Positions 26,269-34,192 of a stretch of 64,000 nt of DNA are shown one piece after another. The translations under genes and the position numbers were made by a program. Numbering within the stretch: the stretch's first letter is position 1; the number at the start of each line of letters is the position of its first letter. The DNA comes from JAPWJZ01 sp966211335 (GTDB taxonomy: Bacteria; Pseudomonadota; Alphaproteobacteria; Micavibrionales; UBA2020): the NCBI GenBank assembly GCA_966211335.1, contig CBIHNF010000003.1:154454-218453 (forward strand), given 5' to 3'. The notes under the pieces were generated by a model. That model saw only the letters and a list, made by a program, of their open reading frames with translations, was not told where the DNA came from and did not search any database.

Positions 26269-28191
26269 TTAGTGGATTTGAATATCCGGTGCTTTCAACG
26301 CCGCGCCTTCCGCCTTTGCGGCGTCCTGCAGCGAGGTGATGATATCACGCGCGTTGATGGTGATGCGGGGCTGGAAGGTTGATTCACCCTTCGCCAGATC
26401 CGCAATCATTTCCCAAGGCGACTTCTTGGCGGGATACTGCACCAGCGGAATATCCGCCTTGGCATCCAGCTTCGCAACGTCCTTGGCGACTTCCACCGCA
26501 CGGTCAAGACCGCCGAGGTAATCGACCAGCTTGCGGTCGAGGGCCTGCTGCCCGGACCAGACGCGACCTTCAGCCACAGCTTCCACCTGTTCGGGCGTGA
26601 GGCCGCGGGCCTGCGAGACGCGCGCGATAAAGGCTTTGTAGATCATGTCGAGCGTGCCTTCAAACTTTGCCATTTCCTCGTCGGTGAACAGCTTGCCGGA
26701 AGACCACATCTGCGCATGTGCGCCGTTGGAAATGGTCACCCAGTTGACGCCGAGCTTGTTGAGGAGTTCGAGGACGACCATCTTGCCGCCGAAGACGCCA
26801 ATGGAGCCGGTGATGGTACCGGGCTGCGCGACGATTTTATCGCCGCCCGTCGCGACCCAGTATCCGCCCGAGGCCGCATAGCCGCCCATGGAGATAATAA
26901 CGGGCTTGCCGCCTGCGCGCGTCTGCATGATGGCGCGGCGAATGGTTTCCGACGCTTCCGGCGAGCCGCCGGGGCTGTCGATACGGAAGACGACAGCAGC
27001 AACGTCATCATCTTCCTGCACTTCTTTAAAGGCATGGACGACAGTTTCCGCCTTGATGCCGCTTTCGCCGAAGCCGACATGGTTGTCGGCGGAGGTGCCG
27101 CCAAATTGCGCAATTTCACCGGCTGCGATGATAAGGGCGATTTTCTTTTTGCCCGGCTGTTTTGCCACTGTTTTGCCGGCGTCGCGCTCTGCCTGTTCTT
27201 TCGCCTTCTGGATCATGTCCTTGAAGGATCCCATGCCGGAATTGTCGGGCTCGATATCGTCTTCATAACGGTCGAGGCTGACGGTTTTTTCGGTGGTAAC
27301 GCCCGACTTCTGTTTCGCATCCGCCAGCACCTCATCATAATAGCCGAGCTGGTCGACAAGTTTCAGCTTCAGTGCCGCTTCGTCGTCATAGGGCGCGTTG
27401 TCGACATCCGCCTTCACTTCCGAAACCGTCAGGTGACGGCTGTCGGCGATGCCTTGGATCATCTGGCCGGACAGGTCGTTGATGAGGGATTCCATGGCTT
27501 CGCGCGCGGGCGCCGACATATCCGTCAGCGTGATCGATTCGACCGCAGATTTATAGGTGCCTTTGTGGCCGAACTGCGGCGTCACGCCGACTTTATCGAG
27601 GAAACCGCGGAAAAACGGCACTTCCGCCGCCATGCCGGTGATGGAGACAACGCCGATCGGCTGCATCCACACTTTATCAAAGCCGGTCGCGAAATAATAA
27701 TCCGCCATGCCGGAAGACATGGTGCCGTAGCTGTCGGCATAGACTTCCGCAACCTTGCCTGCCTTGCGGAAGTTGGCAACGGCGGAGCGCAGTTCCTGCA
27801 CCTGCGCCACGTTGAATTTAATATCCTCGATCTTGGCGACGAAGGCCTTCACGCGTTCGTCCTTCGCGGCGGCGTTCAGCGTCTTCACGACGTCGTTCAG
27901 CGTCGCGGAGGAGCGCAGCATGGGATTGGTGAGCGTCGGGCCGGAAACGACTTCTTCAAGGCCGGATTTGAAGGTGTAGGTGAGAACGATTTTATCCGGC
28001 AGCGACGCGGGCTCGAAGCTGCCGAGGCTCGGGAGCTTGGACAGCGCGACGCCGATGAGAATGAAACTCGCAATCACCATGAGGCCGACGAAGAAGATGA
28101 TGCCGCGAATGAAGCGGAAAAAATTCCACGGAAAGCCTTCGCGTTTTTTCACGACGATAACTTCTTTCACGGGCTGGTTCGCGGTTGCCAT
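26269..28191 (-). CDS. sppA: Signal peptide peptidase SppA (protease IV, 67K type)
   Basis: 640 residues with one membrane anchor near residues 27-52. Two tandem S49 domains: the N-terminal half supplies the general-base Lys (GTYKSAVE) and the C-terminal half the nucleophile Ser (GGYAASGGYWVA), as in E. coli SppA. Degrades cleaved signal peptides in the inner membrane. The intervening DSPGGS and GSIGVFGG motifs are typical. No co-directional neighbour is close, so it is probably monocistronic. Confidence 0.93.
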   Translation of the reverse strand: MATANQPVKEVIVVKKREGFPWNFFRFIRGIIFFVGLMVIASFILIGVALSKLPSLGSFEPASLPDKIVLTYTFKSGLEEVVSGPTLTNPMLRSSATLNDVVKTLNAAAKDERVKAFVAKIEDIKFNVAQVQELRSAVANFRKAGKVAEVYADSYGTMSSGMADYYFATGFDKVWMQPIGVVSITGMAAEVPFFRGFLDKVGVTPQFGHKGTYKSAVESITLTDMSAPAREAMESLINDLSGQMIQGIADSRHLTVSEVKADVDNAPYDDEAALKLKLVDQLGYYDEVLADAKQKSGVTTEKTVSLDRYEDDIEPDNSGMGSFKDMIQKAKEQAERDAGKTVAKQPGKKKIALIIAAGEIAQFGGTSADNHVGFGESGIKAETVVHAFKEVQEDDDVAAVVFRIDSPGGSPEASETIRRAIMQTRAGGKPVIISMGGYAASGGYWVATGGDKIVAQPGTITGSIGVFGGKMVVLELLNKLGVNWVTISNGAHAQMWSSGKLFTDEEMAKFEGTLDMIYKAFIARVSQARGLTPEQVEAVAEGRVWSGQQALDRKLVDYLGGLDRAVEVAKDVAKLDAKADIPLVQYPAKKSPWEMIADLAKGESTFQPRITINARDIITSLQDAAKAEGAALKAPDIQIH

Positions 28192-28317
28192 GTCAACACC
28201 TTTTGCAAAAACGCTTTTAAATTTTCTGGAGGATAACGCATCATTCGTGATTGAACGACTAATAATTTGGAGATATATTTTCTCTCAAGATTTCAAAAAT
28301 ACCGGAACCAAAAAAAA

Positions 28318-28343
28318 GCCCCATGCGCGGAAACACATGGGGC
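28318..28343 (-). terminator. Rho-independent terminator, minus strand
   Basis: 8-bp stem (GCCCCATG and complement) with a 10-base loop, followed on the minus strand by eight T residues. It is about 300 bases past the aroC stop, so it ends either a long aroC 3' region or a separate RNA. Confidence 0.75.
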
Positions 28344-28646
28344 AATATCATCGAAGCGAAGTATTAAGGGGGGAGCGCCGAGGCCAGCGAACTGGTTCGG
28401 CGCTTTTCCTTGAGTCAAAGTTTCTAATCTCTGTGGATAAGAGTCGAGTCCTTATTTTTCGCATTCCCGCGCAGCGGAATTTTTGATTGTTTATCAGCAG
28501 TTTAATCGCCTCGCGCCGCGCAGCGCTTTCCACTGATTATGTAGAGTCCATGCGCAAATTGCGCTGAAATCCCATGGATTTGCGATTCCCCGATTCGGCA
28601 TCACTTGAACGGACTCCGCTAAGAATCTGATTTGACTCGATTGTGC
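28344..28646. other. Structured non-coding region between sppA and aroC
   Basis: About 300 bases with no convincing gene. On the minus strand it has a long hairpin at 28374-28404 (outer AGCGCCGA/TCGGCGCT, inner CCAG-TTCG-CTGG) and an inverted repeat near 28464-28481 (ATTCCGC/GCGGGAAT), and it ends at the terminator at 28318-28343. Candidates are a small RNA, a structured aroC 3' UTR, or the remnant of a mobile element. Confidence 0.45.
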
Positions 28647-29732
28647 TTACAGCCCGCACTGCGCGCGATGGCGCAAAAGATGGTCGCACAGAACGATCGC
28701 CAGCATCGCTTCCGCAACCGGCGTGCCGCGCAGGCCGACGCAAGGATCATGGCGGCCTTTGGTGATGATTTCCGTTTCCGAGCCATGCACATCAATCGTT
28801 TTCATCGGCGTGAGAATCGAACTGGTCGGCTTGAAAGCCATGCGCACAACAATATCCTGCCCCGTCGAAATACCGCCGAGGATGCCGCCGGCGTGGTTGG
28901 AAAGAAAATGCGGCTTGCCGTCCTTCATGCGGATCTGGTCGGAATTAATCCCCCCGCCCATCTCGACGGAGGCAAAGCCTGCGCCAATCTCGACGCCCTT
29001 CACGGCATTGATGCCCATCATGGCGGAGGCGATATCCGCATCGAGCTTGTCGGCAACGGGCGCACCAAGGCCTGCGGGAATGCCGCTGGCGACGACTTCA
29101 ACCACCGCGCCGGCGCTGCTGCCTGCCTTGCGCGTTTCATCAAGGAATTTTTCGAACAGCGGCACCGCTTCCGCATCCGGGGAGAAGAAGGCGTTTTCCG
29201 ACGCCGCCTCCCAGTTCCAGTTCGCGCGGTTGATTTTATGCGGCCCCACCTGCACCACCGCACCGCGGATAGTGACGGCATCACCGAGCAGCGCATTCAA
29301 CACCTTGCGCGCAACGCCGCCCGCCGCAACCCGCGCCGCAGTTTCGCGCGCCGACGACCGGCCGCCGCCGCGGTAGTCGCGGAGGCCGTATTTTTCCTGG
29401 TAGGTGAAATCGGCGTGGCCCGGGCGGAATTTGTCTTTTATCTCGGAATAGTCCTTCGACCGCGCATCGGTGTTGCGGATGACGAGGGAAATGGGGGTGC
29501 CGAGCGTCTTGCCTTCGAACACGCCGGACAAAATCTCGACCTTGTCCTCTTCCTGCCGCTGCGTCGTGAAGCGGTTCTGCCCCGGCTTGCGGCGGTCGAG
29601 GAAACTTTGGATATCCGCTTCCGACAGCGCAATACCCGGCGGCGTACCATCGACTACGCAGCCGAGCGCCGGTCCATGGCTTTCGCCCCAGGTCGTGTAT
29701 TTGAAAACCGTGCCGAAGGTGTTGGAGGACAT
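28647..29732 (-). CDS. aroC: Chorismate synthase
   Basis: 361 residues, normal length. Converts 5-enolpyruvylshikimate-3-phosphate to chorismate using reduced FMN, the last common step of aromatic amino-acid synthesis. Signatures: GESHGPALGCVVDG at the N-terminus, RPGHADFTY, the RGGGRSSARETAARVAAG block, and GRHDPCVGLRGTPVAEAM. It follows fabI by 48 bases on the same strand, so they are probably co-transcribed. Confidence 0.96.
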   Translation of the reverse strand: MSSNTFGTVFKYTTWGESHGPALGCVVDGTPPGIALSEADIQSFLDRRKPGQNRFTTQRQEEDKVEILSGVFEGKTLGTPISLVIRNTDARSKDYSEIKDKFRPGHADFTYQEKYGLRDYRGGGRSSARETAARVAAGGVARKVLNALLGDAVTIRGAVVQVGPHKINRANWNWEAASENAFFSPDAEAVPLFEKFLDETRKAGSSAGAVVEVVASGIPAGLGAPVADKLDADIASAMMGINAVKGVEIGAGFASVEMGGGINSDQIRMKDGKPHFLSNHAGGILGGISTGQDIVVRMAFKPTSSILTPMKTIDVHGSETEIITKGRHDPCVGLRGTPVAEAMLAIVLCDHLLRHRAQCGL

Positions 29733-29780
29733 GGCGGTTATTCCCCAAAGCTGCAGGTCAGTAAAAAACGGGAATCAGGA

Positions 29781-30614
29781 TTAGCCGGAGATGCCGTTGA
29801 GGAGTTCCGCCGTCTGCTTGGCGCTGTCGACCTGCACCATGCCAACGGTGTGGTAGCCGCTGTCGACGTACAGCACTTCGCCGGTCACGCCCGCGCCAAG
29901 GTCGCTGAGCAGGAACAGCCCTGCACCGCCCACATCCTGCGTCGTCACGTTGCGGCGAAGGGGGGAGTTGAGCTCGTTCCATTTCAGGATATAGCGGAAA
30001 TCACCGATGCCGGAGGCCGCGAGGGTCTTGATGGGCCCGGCGCTGATCGCATTGACGCGGATGCCTTGCGGCCCGATGTCATTCGCGAGGTAACGGACGG
30101 AAGCTTCCAGCGCCGCTTTGGCAACGCCCATGACGTTGTAATGCGGCATGACGCGTTCCGCGCCGTGGTAGGTCATGGTGATCAGGCTGCCGCCGTTCTT
30201 CATCAGCGGTACCGCGCGCTGCGCGACCGCGGTGAAGGAATAGACGGAGATGTCCATGGTTTTCAGGAAATTCTCGCGCGTTGTGTTCAGGTACATGCCG
30301 TCGAGTTCGTTCTTGTCGGAATAGGCGATGGCATGGACAACGAAGTCGAGGCCGCCCCATTCCTTTTCGACGGCGGCAAAAGTCGCGTCGATGGATTTCT
30401 GGTCGGTGACGTCGCACGGCAGCACCAGTTTCGACTGGATGGATTCTGCGAGCGGGCGCACGCGCTTTTCAAGCGCATCGCCCTGGAAGGTGAAGCCGAG
30501 CTCCGCGCCGTGCAGATGCGCCATTTCCGCAATGCCCCAGGCGATGGAGCGATCGTTCGCAACACCCATAACGAGGCCGCGCTTGCCTTTCATGAGTGTG
30601 CTTGCTTGCGTCAT
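29781..30614 (-). CDS. fabI: Enoyl-[acyl-carrier-protein] reductase (NADH)
   Basis: 277 residues from the ATG at 30614 (MTQASTLMKGKRGLVMG), with AGGAT upstream. Reduces trans-2-enoyl-ACP in fatty-acid elongation. The FabI-type Tyr-X6-Lys site is in MPHYNVMGVAK; the nucleotide-binding start GKRGLVMGVANDRSIAWGIA and the INAISAGPIKTLAASGI loop are also typical. Cytosolic tetramer in known members; target of triclosan-type inhibitors. Confidence 0.95.
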   Translation of the reverse strand: MTQASTLMKGKRGLVMGVANDRSIAWGIAEMAHLHGAELGFTFQGDALEKRVRPLAESIQSKLVLPCDVTDQKSIDATFAAVEKEWGGLDFVVHAIAYSDKNELDGMYLNTTRENFLKTMDISVYSFTAVAQRAVPLMKNGGSLITMTYHGAERVMPHYNVMGVAKAALEASVRYLANDIGPQGIRVNAISAGPIKTLAASGIGDFRYILKWNELNSPLRRNVTTQDVGGAGLFLLSDLGAGVTGEVLYVDSGYHTVGMVQVDSAKQTAELLNGISG

Positions 30615-31048
30615 GGAGCCATTATCCTTTTGGGTGTTCTGCATGGGGAGGGACTTCTGAATATATAATTGAAAGCGGAGGCTTGTTGCCGGTGCCGCAT
30701 CCTACACAATTATATATACCCGTCCACACCTATATATATGGTCACAATTTGCTACAAATTCCCGCGCGCTCTTTCGAAACAGATTCTCTCTTCTTCTCGA
30801 AAAATATAGCGATAATGTGGATATGAAAAAGAAACGCGAAAAAATGGTTCCATGTTATGAAATTCGTCGGGTCATTTTATTTGAAGAACATCAACAATTT
30901 AATTATATTGTGTAGCAAGTCTGCATCACCCCCGGTGCTTCTTTGACGCTTGCTTTCAAAATTGTTCTCGTGCCTTATCGGCACCGCCAACATAGAAAAC
31001 AATAAAAGGTCTGATGTTTTGAGACATTTCACTTCACCTCGCACGAGG
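30615..31048. other. AT-rich intergenic region between fabI and M23 peptidase
   Basis: 434 bases, clearly more AT-rich than the surroundings, with two TATATATA tracts (30710-30718 and 30731-30739) and a small hairpin (GTGCC/GGCAC, 30970-30984). It must hold the divergent promoters, though I cannot fix them. A 30-codon plus-strand reading frame (30823-30915) is present, but it lacks a good ribosome-binding site. Confidence 0.5.
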
Positions 31049-32596
31049 ATGTTCCGCAAACGCCGTTTCGGCATGCGCCATGTTGTTATCCCCGCGCTCG
31101 CACTCGCTGCAGCCTATGGAATTTTTATCAAAGCATCGCCTGACGTTGCGCCTGATGCTGCTGTGCTTGCCGCCAATGCGCCGCTGCCCGCTGTTTCCGT
31201 CGCCGCCGCGGATCCGCAGCGTCCCGCGTTTGAAGTGCTGAATTTGAAAGACGCGTTTGACGCGAAACCCGTCAACCCGTCATATCAATATGCGCAGGGT
31301 CAATTTAATCAGGGCACCGAAGAATCGGCGCCGAAGCCCGTCGTCCTGCAGGAACCGGCGCGCGTGGCGCCCTCTTCCCAGCAGCTGGCCTATATCCAGA
31401 CCGGCATTTCCAAGATTCTGAAGGCCGGCACCAACCTGCTGGATTCGCAGAAAAAAGTCACCGTTGGCCGCGGCGATACGCTGATGGACCTGCTCGTCCG
31501 CAATGCCGTGCCGCGTGATGAAGCCGTCGGCGCCATCACCGCCCTTCGCAAAGTATATGACCCGCGCGACCTCAACCCCGGTCACCATGTCACCGTCTTC
31601 TTCCACAAAGACCCCGCCCTTGCCGACCCGAAATTCGTCGGCCTCCGCATCGAGCAGGACTCCATCAATTCCCTGATGCTGAACAAAGGCGAAGACGGCC
31701 AGTTCAAGGTCAACCAGGAAGCGAAATCGGTTCACCGCGAACTGAAAGGCTTCAAGGGCAAGATCGACAACTCGCTGTACGTTGACGCGAAAGCTGCCGG
31801 CGTGCCGGATGCCGTGATCCTCGACTTCATTAAAATCTTCTCTTTCGGCGTCGACTTCCAGCGCGAGATCCAGAACGGCGACAAGTTCGACATCATGTAT
31901 GAACAATACGTGACGGACGAAGGTATCGTCGTTCCGGGCCGCAGCAACATCGTCTATGCAAAGCTCGGCCTGTCCGACCGCACGATGCCGCTGTACCGCT
32001 ATGAAAGCCGCGACGGCGAAGTCAGCTACTTCGACGCGAACGGGCAGGGCGCGAAGAAACCGCTCATGAAAACGCCGATCGACGGCGCGCGCATTTCTTC
32101 CGGCTTCGGCTTCCGCCGCCATCCGGTTCTCGGCTACAACAAAATGCACAAGGGCATCGACTTCGCAGCCCCGCGCGGCACGCCTATATTCGCCGCCGGT
32201 GACGGCGTTGTTGAACGCGCCGGCCCCTTCTCCACCTACGGCAACTATGTCGAGATCCGCCACCGCGCAGGACTTGAGACCGCCTATGCCCACATGCAGG
32301 CTGTGAAAGCCGGCGTACGCATCGGCAGCCGCGTAAAGCAGGGCCAGGTGATCGGCTATGTCGGCACCACCGGCCGCTCGACCGGCCCGCACCTGCACTA
32401 CGAAATCCTCATCAACCACGCGCAGGTCAACCCCGCGACCGTCAAGCTTGCAGGCGGCAGCGCCCTTGCCGGCAAAGACCTGAAAGCCTTCAAGGCGCAA
32501 GTCTCCAAGATGGACGGCGAATTCGCGAAAGCGACGACGCCTGTCTCGATCCCGGCTGTGGCTTCCGCCGCGCCGCTGGTCAAGACCGCGAACTAA
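31049..32596 (+). CDS. M23 family peptidoglycan endopeptidase
   Basis: 515 residues from the ATG at 31049; TTG at 30950 is a less likely start. The basic N-terminus and hydrophobic stretch (VVIPALALAAAYG) form a membrane anchor or uncleaved signal. A LysM/OapA-like domain is at about 135-185 (VGRGDTLMDLLV, NPGHHVTVFF). The M23 domain is at about 345-450, with zinc ligands in HKGID and HLHYE, plus GFGFRRHP and GTTGRSTGPH. This architecture matches MepM-like cross-link endopeptidases that open peptidoglycan for growth. Confidence 0.9.
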   Translation: MFRKRRFGMRHVVIPALALAAAYGIFIKASPDVAPDAAVLAANAPLPAVSVAAADPQRPAFEVLNLKDAFDAKPVNPSYQYAQGQFNQGTEESAPKPVVLQEPARVAPSSQQLAYIQTGISKILKAGTNLLDSQKKVTVGRGDTLMDLLVRNAVPRDEAVGAITALRKVYDPRDLNPGHHVTVFFHKDPALADPKFVGLRIEQDSINSLMLNKGEDGQFKVNQEAKSVHRELKGFKGKIDNSLYVDAKAAGVPDAVILDFIKIFSFGVDFQREIQNGDKFDIMYEQYVTDEGIVVPGRSNIVYAKLGLSDRTMPLYRYESRDGEVSYFDANGQGAKKPLMKTPIDGARISSGFGFRRHPVLGYNKMHKGIDFAAPRGTPIFAAGDGVVERAGPFSTYGNYVEIRHRAGLETAYAHMQAVKAGVRIGSRVKQGQVIGYVGTTGRSTGPHLHYEILINHAQVNPATVKLAGGSALAGKDLKAFKAQVSKMDGEFAKATTPVSIPAVASAAPLVKTAN

Positions 32597-32613
32597 GCTT
32601 TACAGCTGCAATC

Positions 32614-32649
32614 AAAAAGCCCGCTTTGATTTTTCAAAGCGGGCTTTTT
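32614..32649. terminator. Bidirectional rho-independent terminator
   Basis: Perfect 16-bp stem (AAAAAGCCCGCTTTGA and complement) with a TTTT loop, lying between the convergent M23 gene and the next minus-strand gene. Confidence 0.92.
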
Positions 32650-32665
32650 GCTGCGTGATTTCTTT

Positions 32666-33136
32666 TTAGTAACTGCCGAAGACGTTCTGACGGTGGCCGG
32701 AGGAATCGGTGATGCTGAGGAAGGGCTCCTGCTTCGCATCCGAAAGGCCAAGACCCATGACAAGCCGGTCGCTGCCCTTCTTATCCTTCATGATCAGCAC
32801 CGGTGATTCATTGTCGCCGGCAAGACGTAGCAACATGCGGATATGCCCGCCGTTGTCCGACAGCGCCAGCAGCGGCAGCCCGCGCTCGCCGGGGCCGTTA
32901 TAGGTGCCCATCTGCAGGCGCATGAGGCCGTTTTCACCGTAGAAAATCTGCCCGCCCTGCCCGTCCGAAACATAGGTGTTCACGCCCTTGGGGTTCTTGG
33001 CGTCCGACACCGCAAAAAAGCTTTCCTGCTGCTGCGCTTCCGCCCGGTGGCCCGAAAACAACATGCCGGCAAAGCCGCCGGCGAAGGAACAAACGGCCAG
33101 CACGGCCAGCTGCAGATAGAAACGGCGCGGGGTCAT
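32666..33136 (-). CDS. Membrane-anchored or secreted beta-repeat protein, unknown
   Basis: 156 residues from the ATG at 33136, chosen because AGGAG sits 7 bases upstream. A basic start and hydrophobic segment (LQLAVLAVCSFAGGFAGMLF) ending near SGHRAEA-QQQ suggests a signal peptide or anchor. The remainder has repeating short beta units (LRLQMG...GLPLLALSDNGGHIRMLLRL...SPVLIMKDKKGSDRLVMGLG...PFLSITDSSG), each D..G..R followed by a strand. That hints at a small beta-solenoid. Follows holC by 23 bases. Confidence 0.68.
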   Translation of the reverse strand: MTPRRFYLQLAVLAVCSFAGGFAGMLFSGHRAEAQQQESFFAVSDAKNPKGVNTYVSDGQGGQIFYGENGLMRLQMGTYNGPGERGLPLLALSDNGGHIRMLLRLAGDNESPVLIMKDKKGSDRLVMGLGLSDAKQEPFLSITDSSGHRQNVFGSY

Positions 33137-33159
33137 AAACAATCTCCTGTTTTAAAAAA

Positions 33160-33609
33160 TTACTGTTTTTGCTGCCAGCGGCCGTTTTCATCCTGCTGGA
33201 AGTAGGATGTGGCATGGCCGGCATCTTTATACACTTTCCAGCGCTGGCGCGCGGCGGCGACGGCGGCATCGTCGTTGCCGTCAAAAATTTCGCAGCAGAG
33301 GGTGTAGTCGCCGACGGCGTCGGAACTCGCGTTATCGGCAAGGATCAGCACGGTTGCGGCATTGGGGTTGTCATCCCCTTCGGTGAGCCAGACCGGCTGC
33401 TCCGCCTCATTGCCATCCTTCACATAGCCATGCGGCAGAAAGCTGCCGGGGTCGGCGGACCAAAGGGCGTTGCTTAAACTTTCAATCCGCTCCCGGCTGC
33501 CGGCTTTCACGACAATGCGGTGCTTGCGCTCCAGCGCCTTGGCAACAATCTCCGGCAGCGCCTGTTCAAGGCGTTTTTGCTGCAGGTGATAAAAGCGCAC
33601 ATCGGTCAT
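33160..33609 (-). CDS. holC: DNA polymerase III chi subunit
   Basis: 149 residues, the usual size. Chi binds SSB and, via psi, the clamp loader in the replisome. The N-terminus DVRFYHLQQKRLEQALPEIVAKAL and RIVVKAGSRERIE-LS-LW-ADPGSFLPHG are typical; VWLTEGDDNPNAATVLIL matches the conserved core. In many alphaproteobacteria holC lies immediately beside pepA; here the Aas-type gene and an unknown gene separate them. Confidence 0.9.
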   Translation of the reverse strand: MTDVRFYHLQQKRLEQALPEIVAKALERKHRIVVKAGSRERIESLSNALWSADPGSFLPHGYVKDGNEAEQPVWLTEGDDNPNAATVLILADNASSDAVGDYTLCCEIFDGNDDAAVAAARQRWKVYKDAGHATSYFQQDENGRWQQKQ

Positions 33610-33682
33610 GGAATTTCCGCCGGTTGTCAGGGGGCTGTTCTGCGCCTATTATTGGTAGAAGCCTTCAGAAAGGGCAAGCGAA

Positions 33683-34189
33683 ATGGCCTGGAATACGGCG
33701 AACGGCGATGAAAAATTATACCTCATCCGCAGCATCAACCGCGCGGAGCCGCTGTACCGCCATGCGCCCGACGACACCATTGTCGAAACCCTGCCCCTGC
33801 CCTTCTATGCCGACGGCATGCTGGTGAAAATGACCCGTGCCCGCCCCGGCGAAGCGCCCTTGTGGTATGTCGCCGCGGCTGGGGAGCTGGTGCCGCTGGA
33901 TGGGAGCATCGCCAATATCCACCATGCCAATGCAGCCGCGCCATTAAAGCTGGATGCACAAACGATCGGCGCTTACCTGAAATTTCGCCTCTTCTTCGCG
34001 AAGGAAGGCTGGCTGGAAGGCCTCGTCGCGGCGCAGCAGCCGGAGGGATTCAATGCCACCGCCCGCGTGCTGGCGGCGGATGGCGTTTATGAAACGCTGT
34101 TCAGCATCTCGCCGCGCGGCGAAACCACCGTGCTCAACCGCGAGAAAACTGGCACAGCCAAGGCCGTGCCGAAAGACTTCGCATTTTAA
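33683..34189 (+). CDS. Hypothetical protein
   Basis: 168 residues from the ATG at 33683, with AAAGGGCAAGCGAA before it. Soluble, with no signal peptide or membrane helix. Segments such as LYLIRSINRAEPLY, AYLKFRLFFAKEG and TTVLNREKTGTAKAVPKDFAF suggest an alpha+beta fold. I do not recognise the family. It ends 3 bases from the convergent acyltransferase gene and faces away from holC, so it is probably a single-gene unit. Confidence 0.6.
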   Translation: MAWNTANGDEKLYLIRSINRAEPLYRHAPDDTIVETLPLPFYADGMLVKMTRARPGEAPLWYVAAAGELVPLDGSIANIHHANAAAPLKLDAQTIGAYLKFRLFFAKEGWLEGLVAAQQPEGFNATARVLAADGVYETLFSISPRGETTVLNREKTGTAKAVPKDFAF

Positions 34190-34192
34190 CCC

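Noticed and set aside
28348..28533. 61-codon minus-strand frame in the aroC-sppA gap
   Set aside because: No ribosome-binding site or recognisable protein, and it overlaps the structured hairpin, so RNA structure explains the region better.
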